NCBI RefSeq assembly: GCF_014397245.1
Contig: NZ_JACLHY010000008.1
Location: forward strand, 1 to 64,000
Direction of reading: 5' to 3'
DNA: 64,000 nt
Source: Arenibacter arenosicollis
GTDB lineage: Bacteria; Bacteroidota; Bacteroidia; Flavobacteriales; Flavobacteriaceae
The notes under the pieces: model-generated
The model's database searches: none
Told to the model about the DNA's origin: nothing
The model's input: the letters and a program-made list of their open reading frames with translations, nothing else
Position numbers and translations under genes: made by a program
Shown: positions 43,780-53,276 of the stretch, one piece after another
How the letters are laid out: the number at the start of each line of letters is the position of its first letter
Numbering within the stretch: position 1 is the first letter of the stretch

Positions 43780-45198
43780 ATGGCACAGGACCAGGACAAT
43801 TTTAGGGATTCCATAGGAACTATAAATGAGGATGGCAAAAGGGCTTGGATATTCCCCAAGAAACCCAGTGGAAAGTTTTATGAATATCGCAAATATGTAA
43901 GTTATGTTCTATTGGCCTTCCTTTTTCTGGCACCCTTTATAAAAATAAATGGCAATCAGTTCTTAATGTTCAATGTTCTCGAAAGGCGTTTCAACATATT
44001 TGGATTTCCATTTTGGCCACAGGATTTTCATCTATTTGTAATTTCGATGATAATCGGGGTAATTTTCATAGCCCTCTTTACCGTTGCTTTTGGTCGAATT
44101 TTTTGCGGTTGGATGTGCCCCCAAACCATCTTCATGGAAATGGTTTTTAGGAGGATAGAATTTTGGATCGATGGCGACCGTGGTGCTCAAATACGTCTTA
44201 GCAAACAACCATGGAATGCTGAAAAAATCAGAAAACGAGGCCTTAAATTAATTGTTTTCTTCATTATTTCCTTTTTGATCGCCAATGTTTTTTTGGCTTA
44301 TTTAATAGGAAGTGACCGCTTAATGCAATATATCACGGATGGACCCTTACAACATGTAAGCACCCTAGTATCACTTTTAATCTTTACTGCGGTATTCTAT
44401 TTTGTATTTGCCTGGTTCAGGGAACAAGTATGTATCATAGCTTGCCCTTATGGAAGGATGCAAGGCGTATTACTCGACAATAAATCTATTGTTGTGGCCT
44501 ACGACCATAAACGTGGAGAAGCGGAAAATGGTCGAAAAAAGTTTAGAAAAGGAGAGGATAGAAATGCGCTTGGAAATGGCGACTGTATTGATTGTTTCCA
44601 ATGCGTAAACGTATGCCCGACCGGTATAGACATAAGAAATGGGACTCAGTTGGAATGCGTCAATTGTACAGCTTGTATAGATGAATGTGATACCATAATG
44701 GAAAAGGTAAACCTTCCTAAAGGACTTATACGTTATGCCAGTGAAGACAACATTGAGAAAAAGTCCAAGTTTACATTTACCCCTAGACTTAAAGGGTACA
44801 CGGCAGTACTCGTTATTCTAACTGGGATATTGATCGGCATGTTGTTTTTGAGAAATGAAGTAGAAGCCAATATCTTAAGACTGCCTGGACAACTATACGA
44901 GCACAAGGAAGGCAATATAATTAGCAATGTTTACACTTATAAGTTAGTAAATAAAACCACCGAGGACATTACGGATGTGAGTTTTAAACTGTTGTCGCAC
45001 AAAGGGACCATCAATCTAGTTAGGCATGAACATTTTATAGTACCTGCACAAGAAAGGGCCGAAGGAACCTTATTTGTAGAAATAAATAATTCGGCTTTGG
45101 AAGGTGACAAGAACAAATTAAGGATTGGAGTATATAGTGGGGAAGAATTAATTGAAACGGCCACCGCCAGATTTTTAGCCCCTAGAAGCTATAAATAA
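43780..45198 (+). CDS. ccoG: cbb3 oxidase accessory ferredoxin-like protein CcoG
   Basis: A 472-residue membrane protein. It carries a CGWMCPQTIFMEM motif, CIIACPYGRMQG, and a double 4Fe-4S ferredoxin segment (CIDCFQCVNVCPTG near 265-278 and CVNCTACIDECD near 287-298), with helices at about 40-60, 90-110, 155-180, 195-215 and 345-365. The C-terminal domain is an immunoglobulin-like fold. CcoG/RdxA helps reduce copper for oxidase assembly. It is 68 bp after ccoP. Confidence 0.92.
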   Translation: MAQDQDNFRDSIGTINEDGKRAWIFPKKPSGKFYEYRKYVSYVLLAFLFLAPFIKINGNQFLMFNVLERRFNIFGFPFWPQDFHLFVISMIIGVIFIALFTVAFGRIFCGWMCPQTIFMEMVFRRIEFWIDGDRGAQIRLSKQPWNAEKIRKRGLKLIVFFIISFLIANVFLAYLIGSDRLMQYITDGPLQHVSTLVSLLIFTAVFYFVFAWFREQVCIIACPYGRMQGVLLDNKSIVVAYDHKRGEAENGRKKFRKGEDRNALGNGDCIDCFQCVNVCPTGIDIRNGTQLECVNCTACIDECDTIMEKVNLPKGLIRYASEDNIEKKSKFTFTPRLKGYTAVLVILTGILIGMLFLRNEVEANILRLPGQLYEHKEGNIISNVYTYKLVNKTTEDITDVSFKLLSHKGTINLVRHEHFIVPAQERAEGTLFVEINNSALEGDKNKLRIGVYSGEELIETATARFLAPRSYK

Positions 45199-45278
45199 AT
45201 TAAACACTGGGCAGAAGTCAAAAAAGATTAAAAACCAATTGGATTTCCCTTTGGAAAACACAACTAAAAGAATAAGCT

Positions 45279-45737
45279 ATGAAAATTAATTGGGGAACCG
45301 GAATTGTGCTAGCCTTCATCGGATTTATAAGTTTTATCCTATTTTTTGTAGTCCGCATGAGCATGGACCACAAAGCCAATCATGATCTGGTAACCGAGAA
45401 TTATTACAGAGCGGAATTGGGCTATCAGAATGAAATTGATGCCGAAAACAATGCCCATGCCAAAGAAGTTGACCTTAAATTGGAAACAACGGATAAGGGT
45501 TTAAAATTAGTATTCCCAAAAAACTTGGATATAGAAAATATTAAAGGTACAGTGTCCCTTTACAGGCCATCTAACAAGCACTTGGATTTTGACTTACCTG
45601 TAAGTTTATCCAAAGACTATTTGCTCATACCTGACAATCGTTTGTTGGATGGTCGCTGGGACATTAAAGTATTCTGGGAATACCAAGGCGAGGTTTACTT
45701 GTTCAAGAAAAAAATAACCTATCACAATAATAAATAA
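45279..45737 (+). CDS. ccoH: FixH family protein (CcoH)
   Basis: A 152-residue protein with one N-terminal membrane helix (about 7-27) and a periplasmic beta domain that reads as a FixH fold (LVTENYYRAELGYQNEI, SLYRPSNKHLDFDLP). It helps CcoI and oxidase assembly. It lies 80 bp after ccoG and 23 bp before the SafE-family gene. Confidence 0.85.
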   Translation: MKINWGTGIVLAFIGFISFILFFVVRMSMDHKANHDLVTENYYRAELGYQNEIDAENNAHAKEVDLKLETTDKGLKLVFPKNLDIENIKGTVSLYRPSNKHLDFDLPVSLSKDYLLIPDNRLLDGRWDIKVFWEYQGEVYLFKKKITYHNNK

Positions 45738-45760
45738 ACACAAAAGTACCACACAAAACT

Positions 45761-46462
45761 ATGTTGTTATCTGCCTTAATCATGGGACTAATGGGAAGCT
45801 TTCACTGCATTGGAATGTGCGGTCCTATTGCCTTCATGTTGCCGGTAGATCATAATAAACCCGCCAAAAAATTAATGCAGGTTTTTCTTTACCATTTGGG
45901 AAGGCTTACTTCCTACAGTATTCTTGGTCTAATTTTTGGATTTTTGGGCAAAGGACTTTATGTATTTGGAATGCAACAAAGGCTTTCCATCATTATTGGG
46001 GTCCTGATGATTACAGTAATACTTATTCCCTATAAAACTTTTAACAAGTACAATTTCTCCAAACCTATATATTCCCTATTGTCCAAAGTAAAAAGCCGAC
46101 TTGGAAAAGAATTACAGAAAAAAAGTCCAGATACATTTTTAACCATTGGCCTCCTTAATGGACTACTTCCCTGTGGGTTAGTTTATATAGCCCTCTTTGG
46201 TAGTATCGCCACGGCCAGCCCATGGCTTGGAGCGCTATTCATGGTCTTATTTGGAGTGGGAACCATCCCCTTGATGACCTCTGCTGTTTACTTTGGCAGT
46301 ATGCTAAAAGGCAGCGCCAAAAAATCGGTTCAGCGATTGATTCCCGTTTTCGTGGTCCTAATAGGGCTATTGTTTATATTAAGGGGAATGGGACTTGGAA
46401 TCCCCTATATTTCACCGGAACCTGTTTTGGAGGTAGTTACCAGTACTCTGGATTGCCACTAA
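45761..46462 (+). CDS. Sulfite exporter TauE/SafE family protein, cco-linked
   Basis: A 233-residue membrane protein with six helices, opening MGLMGSFHCIGMCGPIAF and carrying a second LNGLLPCGLVYIA block near 127-139. This short two-Cys type is found in cco/fix operons as a likely copper or heme-delivery factor (SenC/CcoS-linked), not as a sulfite exporter. Last gene of the operon. Confidence 0.85.
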   Translation: MLLSALIMGLMGSFHCIGMCGPIAFMLPVDHNKPAKKLMQVFLYHLGRLTSYSILGLIFGFLGKGLYVFGMQQRLSIIIGVLMITVILIPYKTFNKYNFSKPIYSLLSKVKSRLGKELQKKSPDTFLTIGLLNGLLPCGLVYIALFGSIATASPWLGALFMVLFGVGTIPLMTSAVYFGSMLKGSAKKSVQRLIPVFVVLIGLLFILRGMGLGIPYISPEPVLEVVTSTLDCH

Positions 46463-46604
46463 AAGCCCCTTCCCACCCGTAAATCAGATTTGTAGTACTT
46501 GTAAAAATAGTGTAATTTTCTAGTGCACTGGAATCCCCTGTTCTTAAACATTTGGGATTGAACTGGACAATGGCCAGGTGCAACCGGACCTTAAACAACG
46601 ACCA

Positions 46605-47474
46605 ATGAAAAAAGTTATACTTATCTGTTATCTTATTTTAAATGCAACCTTTTTATTTTCCCAAGGGGAAAAAGTCAACGTAATAGTCTTCGGAGCCCAT
46701 CCCGATGATTGTGATATTGATACTGGTGGCACTGCCATATTACTCGCAAAAATGGGACATAATGTAAAGTTTGTATCCCTAACCAATGGTGACGCTGGTC
46801 ATTATGCCATGGGCGGTGGGGAACTTGCCAAAATAAGGATTGCAGAGGCCAAGGAAGCTGGTAAAAGGTTTGGAGTGGAATATACGGTACTGGACAACCA
46901 TGATGGGGAATTGATGCCTACTTTGGAAAATCGCCTAAAGGTGATACGCGAAATTAGAAAATGGAATGCCGATGTAGTGATTGCCCCGCGACCCAATGAC
47001 TATCACCCAGACCACAGGTATACGGGTGTTTTGGTGCAAGACGCAGCCTATATGGTCATAGTCCCCAATGTGGCCCCAGAAGTACCACCTCTCCAAAAAA
47101 ATCCGGTTTTTCTATACTCTGAAGATGGTTTTCAAAAACCTAGTCCTTTCGAACCGGATATCGCCGTAATAATCGATGCCGCTTTTGATCAAAAAATTTA
47201 TGCCATGTCGGCACACAAATCACAGTTCTTTGAATGGCTTCCCTGGACCGCCGGCAATTTGGAAAAAGTACCCAAGGATGATAAGGGCAGATTGGAAATG
47301 TTGGCCAATTGGAGGTCTCAAGCTCCCAATGAAGCCCTTTTGCAATGCGCTGAAAAGTGGTACGGCAATAAAGCTTCCAACGCTAAACATATAGAGGGAT
47401 TTGAAATATGCGAGTACGGCAAGCAACCCTCCGATGAGGAAATAATGATGCTATTCCCCATGCTTAAAAAATAG
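46605..47474 (+). CDS. Exported PIG-L family deacetylase
   Basis: A 289-residue protein with a signal sequence (MKKVILICYLILNATFLFSQ) and a PIG-L/LmbE zinc deacetylase domain: AHPDDCDIDTGG near 34-45 and PNDYHPDHR near 130-138 hold the zinc ligands. Family members remove acetyl groups from N-acetylglucosamine-type sugars. The ATG at 46605 gives a clean signal peptide; a GTG 27 bp upstream does not improve it. It is monocistronic and convergent with the amidohydrolase gene. Confidence 0.88.
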   Translation: MKKVILICYLILNATFLFSQGEKVNVIVFGAHPDDCDIDTGGTAILLAKMGHNVKFVSLTNGDAGHYAMGGGELAKIRIAEAKEAGKRFGVEYTVLDNHDGELMPTLENRLKVIREIRKWNADVVIAPRPNDYHPDHRYTGVLVQDAAYMVIVPNVAPEVPPLQKNPVFLYSEDGFQKPSPFEPDIAVIIDAAFDQKIYAMSAHKSQFFEWLPWTAGNLEKVPKDDKGRLEMLANWRSQAPNEALLQCAEKWYGNKASNAKHIEGFEICEYGKQPSDEEIMMLFPMLKK

Positions 47475-47502
47475 TATAGAATGTAGTTTTATGCGTGTTT
47501 AA

Positions 47503-48570
47503 CTAGTCCAGTATCTTTTTGGCATTTTCGTTATACACCTTTTTCAAAACTTCATCACTAAGTCCCAAACCGTTAAAGGACCAATGATAGGATGAAATAT
47601 TCTTATCGTAAAAATGCTCATCCTCGGTTTCCAAAATGCGAAATGTTAATTCGTACATTTCTGGGTCAGTGCCCATATCCGTACCATATACCAACTTGTC
47701 CTGATACTTTTCATAAAAGCGTTTTGTATATCGGGGAACAGCGGCCGTTTCTGCAAATCTTGCCGATATATCGGCATACATATTGTCATATTTACCCAAT
47801 AGCCTTCCAAGAATTTCCAAATCATGGCTACAATTAGCAAAATGGCAAGCTATAAAAGTGGTCTTTGGATTTTCCTTAACAGCATTTTCTAGAGTAGTAA
47901 TTAATTGCCCATGGGTCAACAACCCCTCCTTTTGAGTATCTATGCGCCATTTGTAAGCGTTCATCAGACCATCATTATGAGCGTCCATGGGTTGGTACAT
48001 CCACATTGGATCAGCAACATGTATGCTCACCGGCATACCCAATTCCCCACATTTTTCCCAAAGGGGCTTCATCCTTGGATCATCTGCATGCATTCCAATT
48101 GCCGGTGTGGGTTTGGAGTAAAAAAAGCCAAGGCCTTTATCGCCCAATTCACCAACTCCCTTAGCTCCCATTTTATAGCATCTTTCCAATTCCTTCACAG
48201 CCCGTTTACTCCAGCCTTTCTCGTTGTAACCAGTAAAATCGAAACCACACCAAAGTTCAAAACGGTCTCCATATTTGGAATAAAGGTTCACAATACTATC
48301 AAAGGACTTCCCGGTTTGATAGGTAAGTATAATGGATTTTGCAACGCCAAATTTGTCCATTGTCTTTACCCATTCCCTTATTTCCTGTTCCGACTTAGGG
48401 TTGGGGTGCGAATGAAAATCTACCACCGGAAATTTAGCTTTGGCTATTTTGGTCTTGGGAATATTGTAAATGGATACAGGATCGTAATCCTTTAATAAAA
48501 TATCTTCCTGCGCTCTAACAGTATTGGAAATAAAAACAACCGAAAAAAAAATGATGGCATAAACTTTCAT
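47503..48570 (-). CDS. Exported amidohydrolase (amidohydrolase_2 family)
   Basis: A 355-residue protein with a signal sequence (MKVYAIIFFSVVFISNTVRAQ). The TIM-barrel hydrolase shows VVDFHSHPNP near 48-57 (H-x-H-type metal site), SIHVADP near 180, ACHFANCSHDLE near 239 and YGTDMGTDP near 295. Family members include decarboxylases and lactonases; substrate unknown. A TATATTTG box (minus, 48618-48625) precedes it with a 40-nt leader. Confidence 0.85.
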   Translation of the reverse strand: MKVYAIIFFSVVFISNTVRAQEDILLKDYDPVSIYNIPKTKIAKAKFPVVDFHSHPNPKSEQEIREWVKTMDKFGVAKSIILTYQTGKSFDSIVNLYSKYGDRFELWCGFDFTGYNEKGWSKRAVKELERCYKMGAKGVGELGDKGLGFFYSKPTPAIGMHADDPRMKPLWEKCGELGMPVSIHVADPMWMYQPMDAHNDGLMNAYKWRIDTQKEGLLTHGQLITTLENAVKENPKTTFIACHFANCSHDLEILGRLLGKYDNMYADISARFAETAAVPRYTKRFYEKYQDKLVYGTDMGTDPEMYELTFRILETEDEHFYDKNISSYHWSFNGLGLSDEVLKKVYNENAKKILD

Positions 48571-48734
48571 ATCGAGGATTTTTTGGAATAAGTTGATACT
48601 AACAAACCCATGTCCCTCAAATATAACGATTTAAGCCATACTTCGTACCACTAATTTAACACAACAGGAATAAAAACCAAAGTAATTAAATTGGGTTTAA
48701 AGTTTCATTAACCCTGATACTTTTTCTGAAGTCA

Positions 48735-49556
48735 TTAAATTTTAAAAGTGATAACAGGTATTTTGGAATGATTGGTCACATCCTCCCCTATACTACCCAT
48801 AAGAAAATGGGAAAGTCCTTTTCTGCCATGTGTGGGCAAACCAATTAAATCGGCATTTCTACCTTCACTAAAGCTAAGTATTCCCCTTTCTACGGTATAG
48901 TCATTATATATCTCGACCTCCAAACTCGCTTTCGCCAAATGTAGAAACTTATTAATTTTCTTAAAGGCATCTTTTGTGCTCAAGAAATTATCTCCCGGTG
49001 TATTAATATTTACCAAAATCAATTCTGCAGCAAGCTTATCTGCCAATTTTTTTGCCCTGTGAAAGGCTTCTAGGTTTTCCTCCTCAAAATCACAGGCAAA
49101 CACAAATCTCTTCACCTCGAAACCCTCAATATAATCCTTGATTACCAAGACCGGAATATTGGAATTTCTTACCATTTTTTCGGCATTGGAACCCACAAAA
49201 ATTTCCTTGATCCCATCTGTCCCTTGAGAACCCATTACAATTAGATCGGCACCGTGCTTTTCTGCAATGGCATTCACTTCGCTATACACCTTATGATGTT
49301 TAACAATAGGCGTAGTTTTGATGCCCTTTAAGTATGGTTTATCCAAAAATGTTTCGAACCTTTTTTCTGCCAATTTTATTAAAAAAACAGCTTGCTCGTA
49401 ATGTGCCTGCTCATTGGATGAAACAAGAGCTTCCGACAATTCCAGCATATGCAGGACGAAAATCTCAGAGCCATATTTTGTGGCGATGGAAGCTGCCGTT
49501 TTTAGAGCATTTTCGGATTGTTCTGAAAAATCTACGGGTACTATAATTTTTTTCAT
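48735..49556 (-). CDS. Universal stress protein, tandem domains
   Basis: A 273-residue protein with two complete USP domains. Both ATP loops are present: MGSQGTDGIKEIFVGSN near 107-123 and LPTHGRKGLSHFLMGS near 240-255. Paralogue of the gene at 32697-33599. No dyad with the 33-bp spacing is found upstream, unlike that gene. It lies downstream of hemN with an 84-bp gap. Confidence 0.9.
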   Translation of the reverse strand: MKKIIVPVDFSEQSENALKTAASIATKYGSEIFVLHMLELSEALVSSNEQAHYEQAVFLIKLAEKRFETFLDKPYLKGIKTTPIVKHHKVYSEVNAIAEKHGADLIVMGSQGTDGIKEIFVGSNAEKMVRNSNIPVLVIKDYIEGFEVKRFVFACDFEEENLEAFHRAKKLADKLAAELILVNINTPGDNFLSTKDAFKKINKFLHLAKASLEVEIYNDYTVERGILSFSEGRNADLIGLPTHGRKGLSHFLMGSIGEDVTNHSKIPVITFKI

Positions 49557-49640
49557 CTGTTTATGTTTATTAATAATTTTAAACTACGAATTAAATATTG
49601 AGCCCGATCATTAGGTCACCAAAACAGGCCTTTGAATCAA

Positions 49641-51002
49641 CTAGATCGTCATTGAAAACAATCTTGTATCCGGCGCTTTACGATGTAGGAACAGATCGAA
49701 CGCCATACATACATTTCGCACAAAGGGCCTTCCCTTTTCAGTAACATAAATGCTGTCTGAAGCTATTTCCACCAACCCATCCAAAGCCATTTCACTTAGC
49801 TTATCCTTTACGGCACCCAACTCTCTGAAAACTTCATGTTGATTTTCCCAACTAGTCTTAAATCTACACATTAAATTTAAGATATGCTTGCGAATAATCT
49901 TGTCTTCCTTAGTTAAAATGTGTCCTCTGTAAATGGGAATAATATTATTTTCAACAAGGTGGCTGTACTCTTCCAAGTTTTTTACATTTTGGGTAAAACT
50001 ACCCCAACTATCACTAATACTGGAAACTCCCAAACCAATCATTACACGTGTTTTAGAAGCAGTATAGCCCATAAAATTTCTATGCAACGTCCCATTCTCC
50101 ATGGCTTTATACAGCGAATCCGTTTTTAGTGAAAAATGATCCATTCCTATTTCGGAATAACCAACCTCACCCAACAAGGCCTTTCCCATTTCATACTGCT
50201 CCCGTTTTATTTCTGCCGTTGGCAGGTCCGAATCTTTATAGCCTCTTTGTCCATTTCCCTTTAACCAAGGAACATGTGCATAACTATAAAATGCCAAACG
50301 GTCCGGCATTAACTCCTTGGTCTTCAAAATTGTTTGGGTAACATCGTCTTTGGACTGGAAGGGCAAACCAAAAATAATATCATGTCCTACCGAAGTATAC
50401 CCAATTTCTCTGGCCCATTCGGTAACATTTTTCACATTGGCAAAAGGTTGCAACCTATGAATGGCAAGCTGAACCTTTTTATTATAATCCTGAACCCCAT
50501 AACTCACTCTTCTAAAACCTACATTGTAAAGGGCCTGTAGATGTTCTTTGGTGGTGTTGTTTGGATGTCCCTCAAAACTAAACTCATAATTCTTCGCATG
50601 GGTAGCAGACTTAAAAATACTATTTATGAGTCGGGTCAAATTTTCAGGGGAGAAAAATGTTGGAGTCCCCCCGCCCAAATGAAGTTCCTTTATTCTTGGT
50701 TTTGTATCAAACAAATCGCAATAAAGCTTCCACTCCTTTAAGACATTACTTATATATGGATCTTCAACTTCATGTCTTTTGGTTATTCTTTTATGGCAGC
50801 CGCAAAATGTACAAAGACTTTCACAGAACGGTAGATGAATATATAGGCTTATTCCTTCGTCCTCATTACTTACATTAAAGCTACCGATCAATGTGGATTT
50901 CCATTGCTGGCCCGAAAAAGAATCCAAATCCCAATAGGGAACAGTAGGGTAACTAGTATAACGGGGACCGGGAATATTATATTTTTGAACCAAATTGGAC
51001 AT
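49641..51002 (-). CDS. hemN: Oxygen-independent coproporphyrinogen III dehydrogenase
   Basis: A 453-residue radical SAM enzyme. The motif CESLCTFCGCHKR (C-x3-C-x2-C-x-C) near residues 59-67 is the four-Cys form typical of true HemN, and GPRYTSYPTVPYW at the N-terminus is family-specific. It converts coproporphyrinogen III to protoporphyrinogen IX without oxygen, which suits growth at low oxygen. The promoter (51028-51070) carries the FNR-type dyad. Confidence 0.95.
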   Translation of the reverse strand: MSNLVQKYNIPGPRYTSYPTVPYWDLDSFSGQQWKSTLIGSFNVSNEDEGISLYIHLPFCESLCTFCGCHKRITKRHEVEDPYISNVLKEWKLYCDLFDTKPRIKELHLGGGTPTFFSPENLTRLINSIFKSATHAKNYEFSFEGHPNNTTKEHLQALYNVGFRRVSYGVQDYNKKVQLAIHRLQPFANVKNVTEWAREIGYTSVGHDIIFGLPFQSKDDVTQTILKTKELMPDRLAFYSYAHVPWLKGNGQRGYKDSDLPTAEIKREQYEMGKALLGEVGYSEIGMDHFSLKTDSLYKAMENGTLHRNFMGYTASKTRVMIGLGVSSISDSWGSFTQNVKNLEEYSHLVENNIIPIYRGHILTKEDKIIRKHILNLMCRFKTSWENQHEVFRELGAVKDKLSEMALDGLVEIASDSIYVTEKGRPFVRNVCMAFDLFLHRKAPDTRLFSMTI

Positions 51003-51027
51003 AAGCAGTTTTTGTATAAGATTGCAA

Positions 51028-51070
51028 CAAAAATACCATGATGGGGCTTATTAAAATATGACACTTATCA
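51028..51070 (-). promoter_or_regulatory. Predicted FNR-type promoter of hemN
   Basis: Dyad TGACACTTATCA at 51059-51070; on the minus strand TATTTTTG (perfect -7 box) at 51028-51035. Centres 33 bp apart; leader about 20 nt. Confidence 0.65.
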
Positions 51071-51276
51071 GGTTTCGCAATCGCTAATAAATGTTTCGTT
51101 CTGCTTTCACCCAATTTGAAAACCTAAATACACTTCTTCCCTTCATAAAATAGAATGCCTAGAAACGAGAAAAGCGTGAAATACCATACAATTCAAAACT
51201 AAATTTTTAAATAATGCGTTCTAGAAGTCCTTTTATGATAAAAACTATATTTTTGTAAACTTAAAAACAACCAATT

Positions 51277-52167
51277 ATGACATTACTTTTAATGGCGGCC
51301 GGCAGCGGTAGCCGATATGGAAAACTTAAACAATTTGATGATTTGGGCCCTAAGAACGAATTTCTAATGGAATTCGGCATCTATGATGCCCTCAAAAATG
51401 GTTTTGATCATATCGTTGCCATTACAAAAAAGGAAAATGTAGATTTCTTAAAAGATCACTTATCCAGCAGATTGCCAAAAAATGTAAAATTGGATGTTTT
51501 GGCCCAAGAAATCTCCGATCTTCCCGAAGGAGTAAGTTTTACTGGAGACAGGGCAAAACCTTGGGGTACAGCACATGCTGTTTGGACAGCAAGAAATGTA
51601 ATTGACAAACCTTTTGCCATAATTAATGCGGATGATTATTACGGAAAAAATGCCTTTGAAAGCGCCGCTGAATTTATCAAAAACAATGGTAAGAAAGAGA
51701 CTTATGGTCTAATTGCCTATACCCTTAAAAACACCTTATCCGAGCACGGATCTGTTTCAAGAGGTGTGTGTAAGTCAGAGAATGGAAAACTAACCTCCAT
51801 AAACGAACATACTAAAATAGAAGCCCAAGATAATGTGATTATAGATACGGATTCTGGCACCAAATTTACTGGTGAAGAATTGGTCAGCATGAACTTTTGG
51901 GTTTGTCAACCTTCTATATTTCCATTCATTACAGATTATCTTAAAGGTTTTATTGCCAATAAGGACAATATTGCCAAAGGGGAAATTTATCTACCTTTTG
52001 CTATAAAAGAAATGATAAACAGTAATTTGATAGATGTGGATGTAATTCCTTCAGCCAGTCAATGGTTCGGAGTTACCTACGCCAGCGATAAGGAAGTAGC
52101 TGTTTCCGAATTACAGCGTATGACAGACGATAATGGCTACACCTCCCCGCTATGGGACAATGTTTAG
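51277..52167 (+). CDS. Sugar nucleotidyltransferase
   Basis: A 296-residue NTP_transferase protein. It opens LLLMAAGSGSRYGKLKQFDDLGPKNEFL, the nucleotide signature, and has the NADDYYGKNAF metal site near 106-116. Paired with the NahK-like kinase 12 bp downstream it most likely turns a sugar 1-phosphate into a nucleotide sugar, as in N-acetylhexosamine salvage. A TATTTTTG box at 51248-51255 precedes it. Confidence 0.8.
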   Translation: MTLLLMAAGSGSRYGKLKQFDDLGPKNEFLMEFGIYDALKNGFDHIVAITKKENVDFLKDHLSSRLPKNVKLDVLAQEISDLPEGVSFTGDRAKPWGTAHAVWTARNVIDKPFAIINADDYYGKNAFESAAEFIKNNGKKETYGLIAYTLKNTLSEHGSVSRGVCKSENGKLTSINEHTKIEAQDNVIIDTDSGTKFTGEELVSMNFWVCQPSIFPFITDYLKGFIANKDNIAKGEIYLPFAIKEMINSNLIDVDVIPSASQWFGVTYASDKEVAVSELQRMTDDNGYTSPLWDNV

Positions 52168-52179
52168 ATCAACTAATTC

Positions 52180-53253
52180 ATGATTACAGAAAAAACAGTT
52201 GAGCTCAACGAGCTTTTGGAAAATTTCTCCATAGAAAGGAAAACATATCAATTCCAAGGGATTAACCAGGGCTATATTAATGACACCTATTTAGTATTGG
52301 ACAACAATTACCCGTTGTATATTCTTCAGCGGGTAAACCATAACGTTTTTAAGGATGTACATGGTCTAATGGGCAATATTGCAAACGCTTTCGAATTTTT
52401 GCAGGACCAAGATTATACTCCCATTGATCTCTTAAAAACCGATACGGCCAATTCCTACTATAAGCATGCAAAAACGGGGTATTGGAGGTTGATGACCTAT
52501 ATTAACAACACTACCGCCTATGACAATGCCACCGATACTGAAATTGCATTCCAGGCCGGTAAGGTAGTCGGGAAATTCCATCAACTGTTGGCAAATGCAC
52601 CAATGGACAACTATGTGGATACCATACCACAATTCCATGATCTTTCATTACGGCAAAAGCAATTTGAGGAATCCCTTTTATCCGCAAAAAAGGAAAAATT
52701 GGAAACATCCAAAGCAGCTATTGCTTTTGCAAAGGAAACACTGGAAAAACTAAGAATATTGGATAATTCCAAGTTGCCTTTACGAGTTTGCCATAACGAC
52801 ACCAAATTAAATAACATCCTTTTCTCCAAGGAAGAAAATAAGGCACTCTGCCTTATAGATTTGGACACTATTATGAAAGGGTATTTTTATTTTGATTTTG
52901 GCGATGCCATAAGAACAGTTGCCAATACGGCTGCTGAAGATGAACAGGATCATGACAAGATTACTTTTGAGAAGCCGTTGTTTGAAGCCTTCGTAAAGGG
53001 CCTGGAGAGTAACGGTGCCTTTTTATACAAGGAAGAAATAGACCTACTGGCCTGGGGAGCCGTATTTATGCCCTTTATACATGGATTAAGGGCCCTAACC
53101 GACTACCTGAACGACAATATATATTACAAGGTATCTTACGAAAACCAAAATTTGGACCGCTGTCTTAGTTTGTTCGATTTTACCAATAAGGCGCTTCAGG
53201 AAATTGGGTACATGACCCAAGTGGTGAAGGAGGGCTTAACACCCATAGATTAA
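52180..53253 (+). CDS. NahK-like N-acetylhexosamine 1-kinase
   Basis: A 357-residue phosphotransferase of the choline/aminoglycoside kinase fold. LRVCHNDTKLNNILF near 206-220 is the catalytic loop, CLIDLDTIMKGYFYFDFGD near 227-245 the metal-binding segment. The order of these blocks and the YPLYILQRVNHNVFKDV N-terminal strand resemble bifidobacterial NahK, which phosphorylates GlcNAc and GalNAc at C1. It shares an operon with the nucleotidyltransferase. Assignment by memory of the family; other hexosamine kinases remain possible. Confidence 0.72.
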   Translation: MITEKTVELNELLENFSIERKTYQFQGINQGYINDTYLVLDNNYPLYILQRVNHNVFKDVHGLMGNIANAFEFLQDQDYTPIDLLKTDTANSYYKHAKTGYWRLMTYINNTTAYDNATDTEIAFQAGKVVGKFHQLLANAPMDNYVDTIPQFHDLSLRQKQFEESLLSAKKEKLETSKAAIAFAKETLEKLRILDNSKLPLRVCHNDTKLNNILFSKEENKALCLIDLDTIMKGYFYFDFGDAIRTVANTAAEDEQDHDKITFEKPLFEAFVKGLESNGAFLYKEEIDLLAWGAVFMPFIHGLRALTDYLNDNIYYKVSYENQNLDRCLSLFDFTNKALQEIGYMTQVVKEGLTPID

Positions 53254-53276
53254 TTCTATTTGGACACAGGGAGCAA

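Noticed and set aside
43064-43786. 240-codon frame antisense to ccoP
   Set aside because: Shadow of a well-supported gene; no recognisable domain and poor composition. The same applies to long antisense frames at 22483-23040 and 47905-48495.
49599-49610. TGAGCCCGATCA as a fifth FNR-type site, upstream of the second universal stress gene
   Set aside because: The inner bases do not match, and 33 bp downstream the sequence is TATTAATA, not a -7 box.
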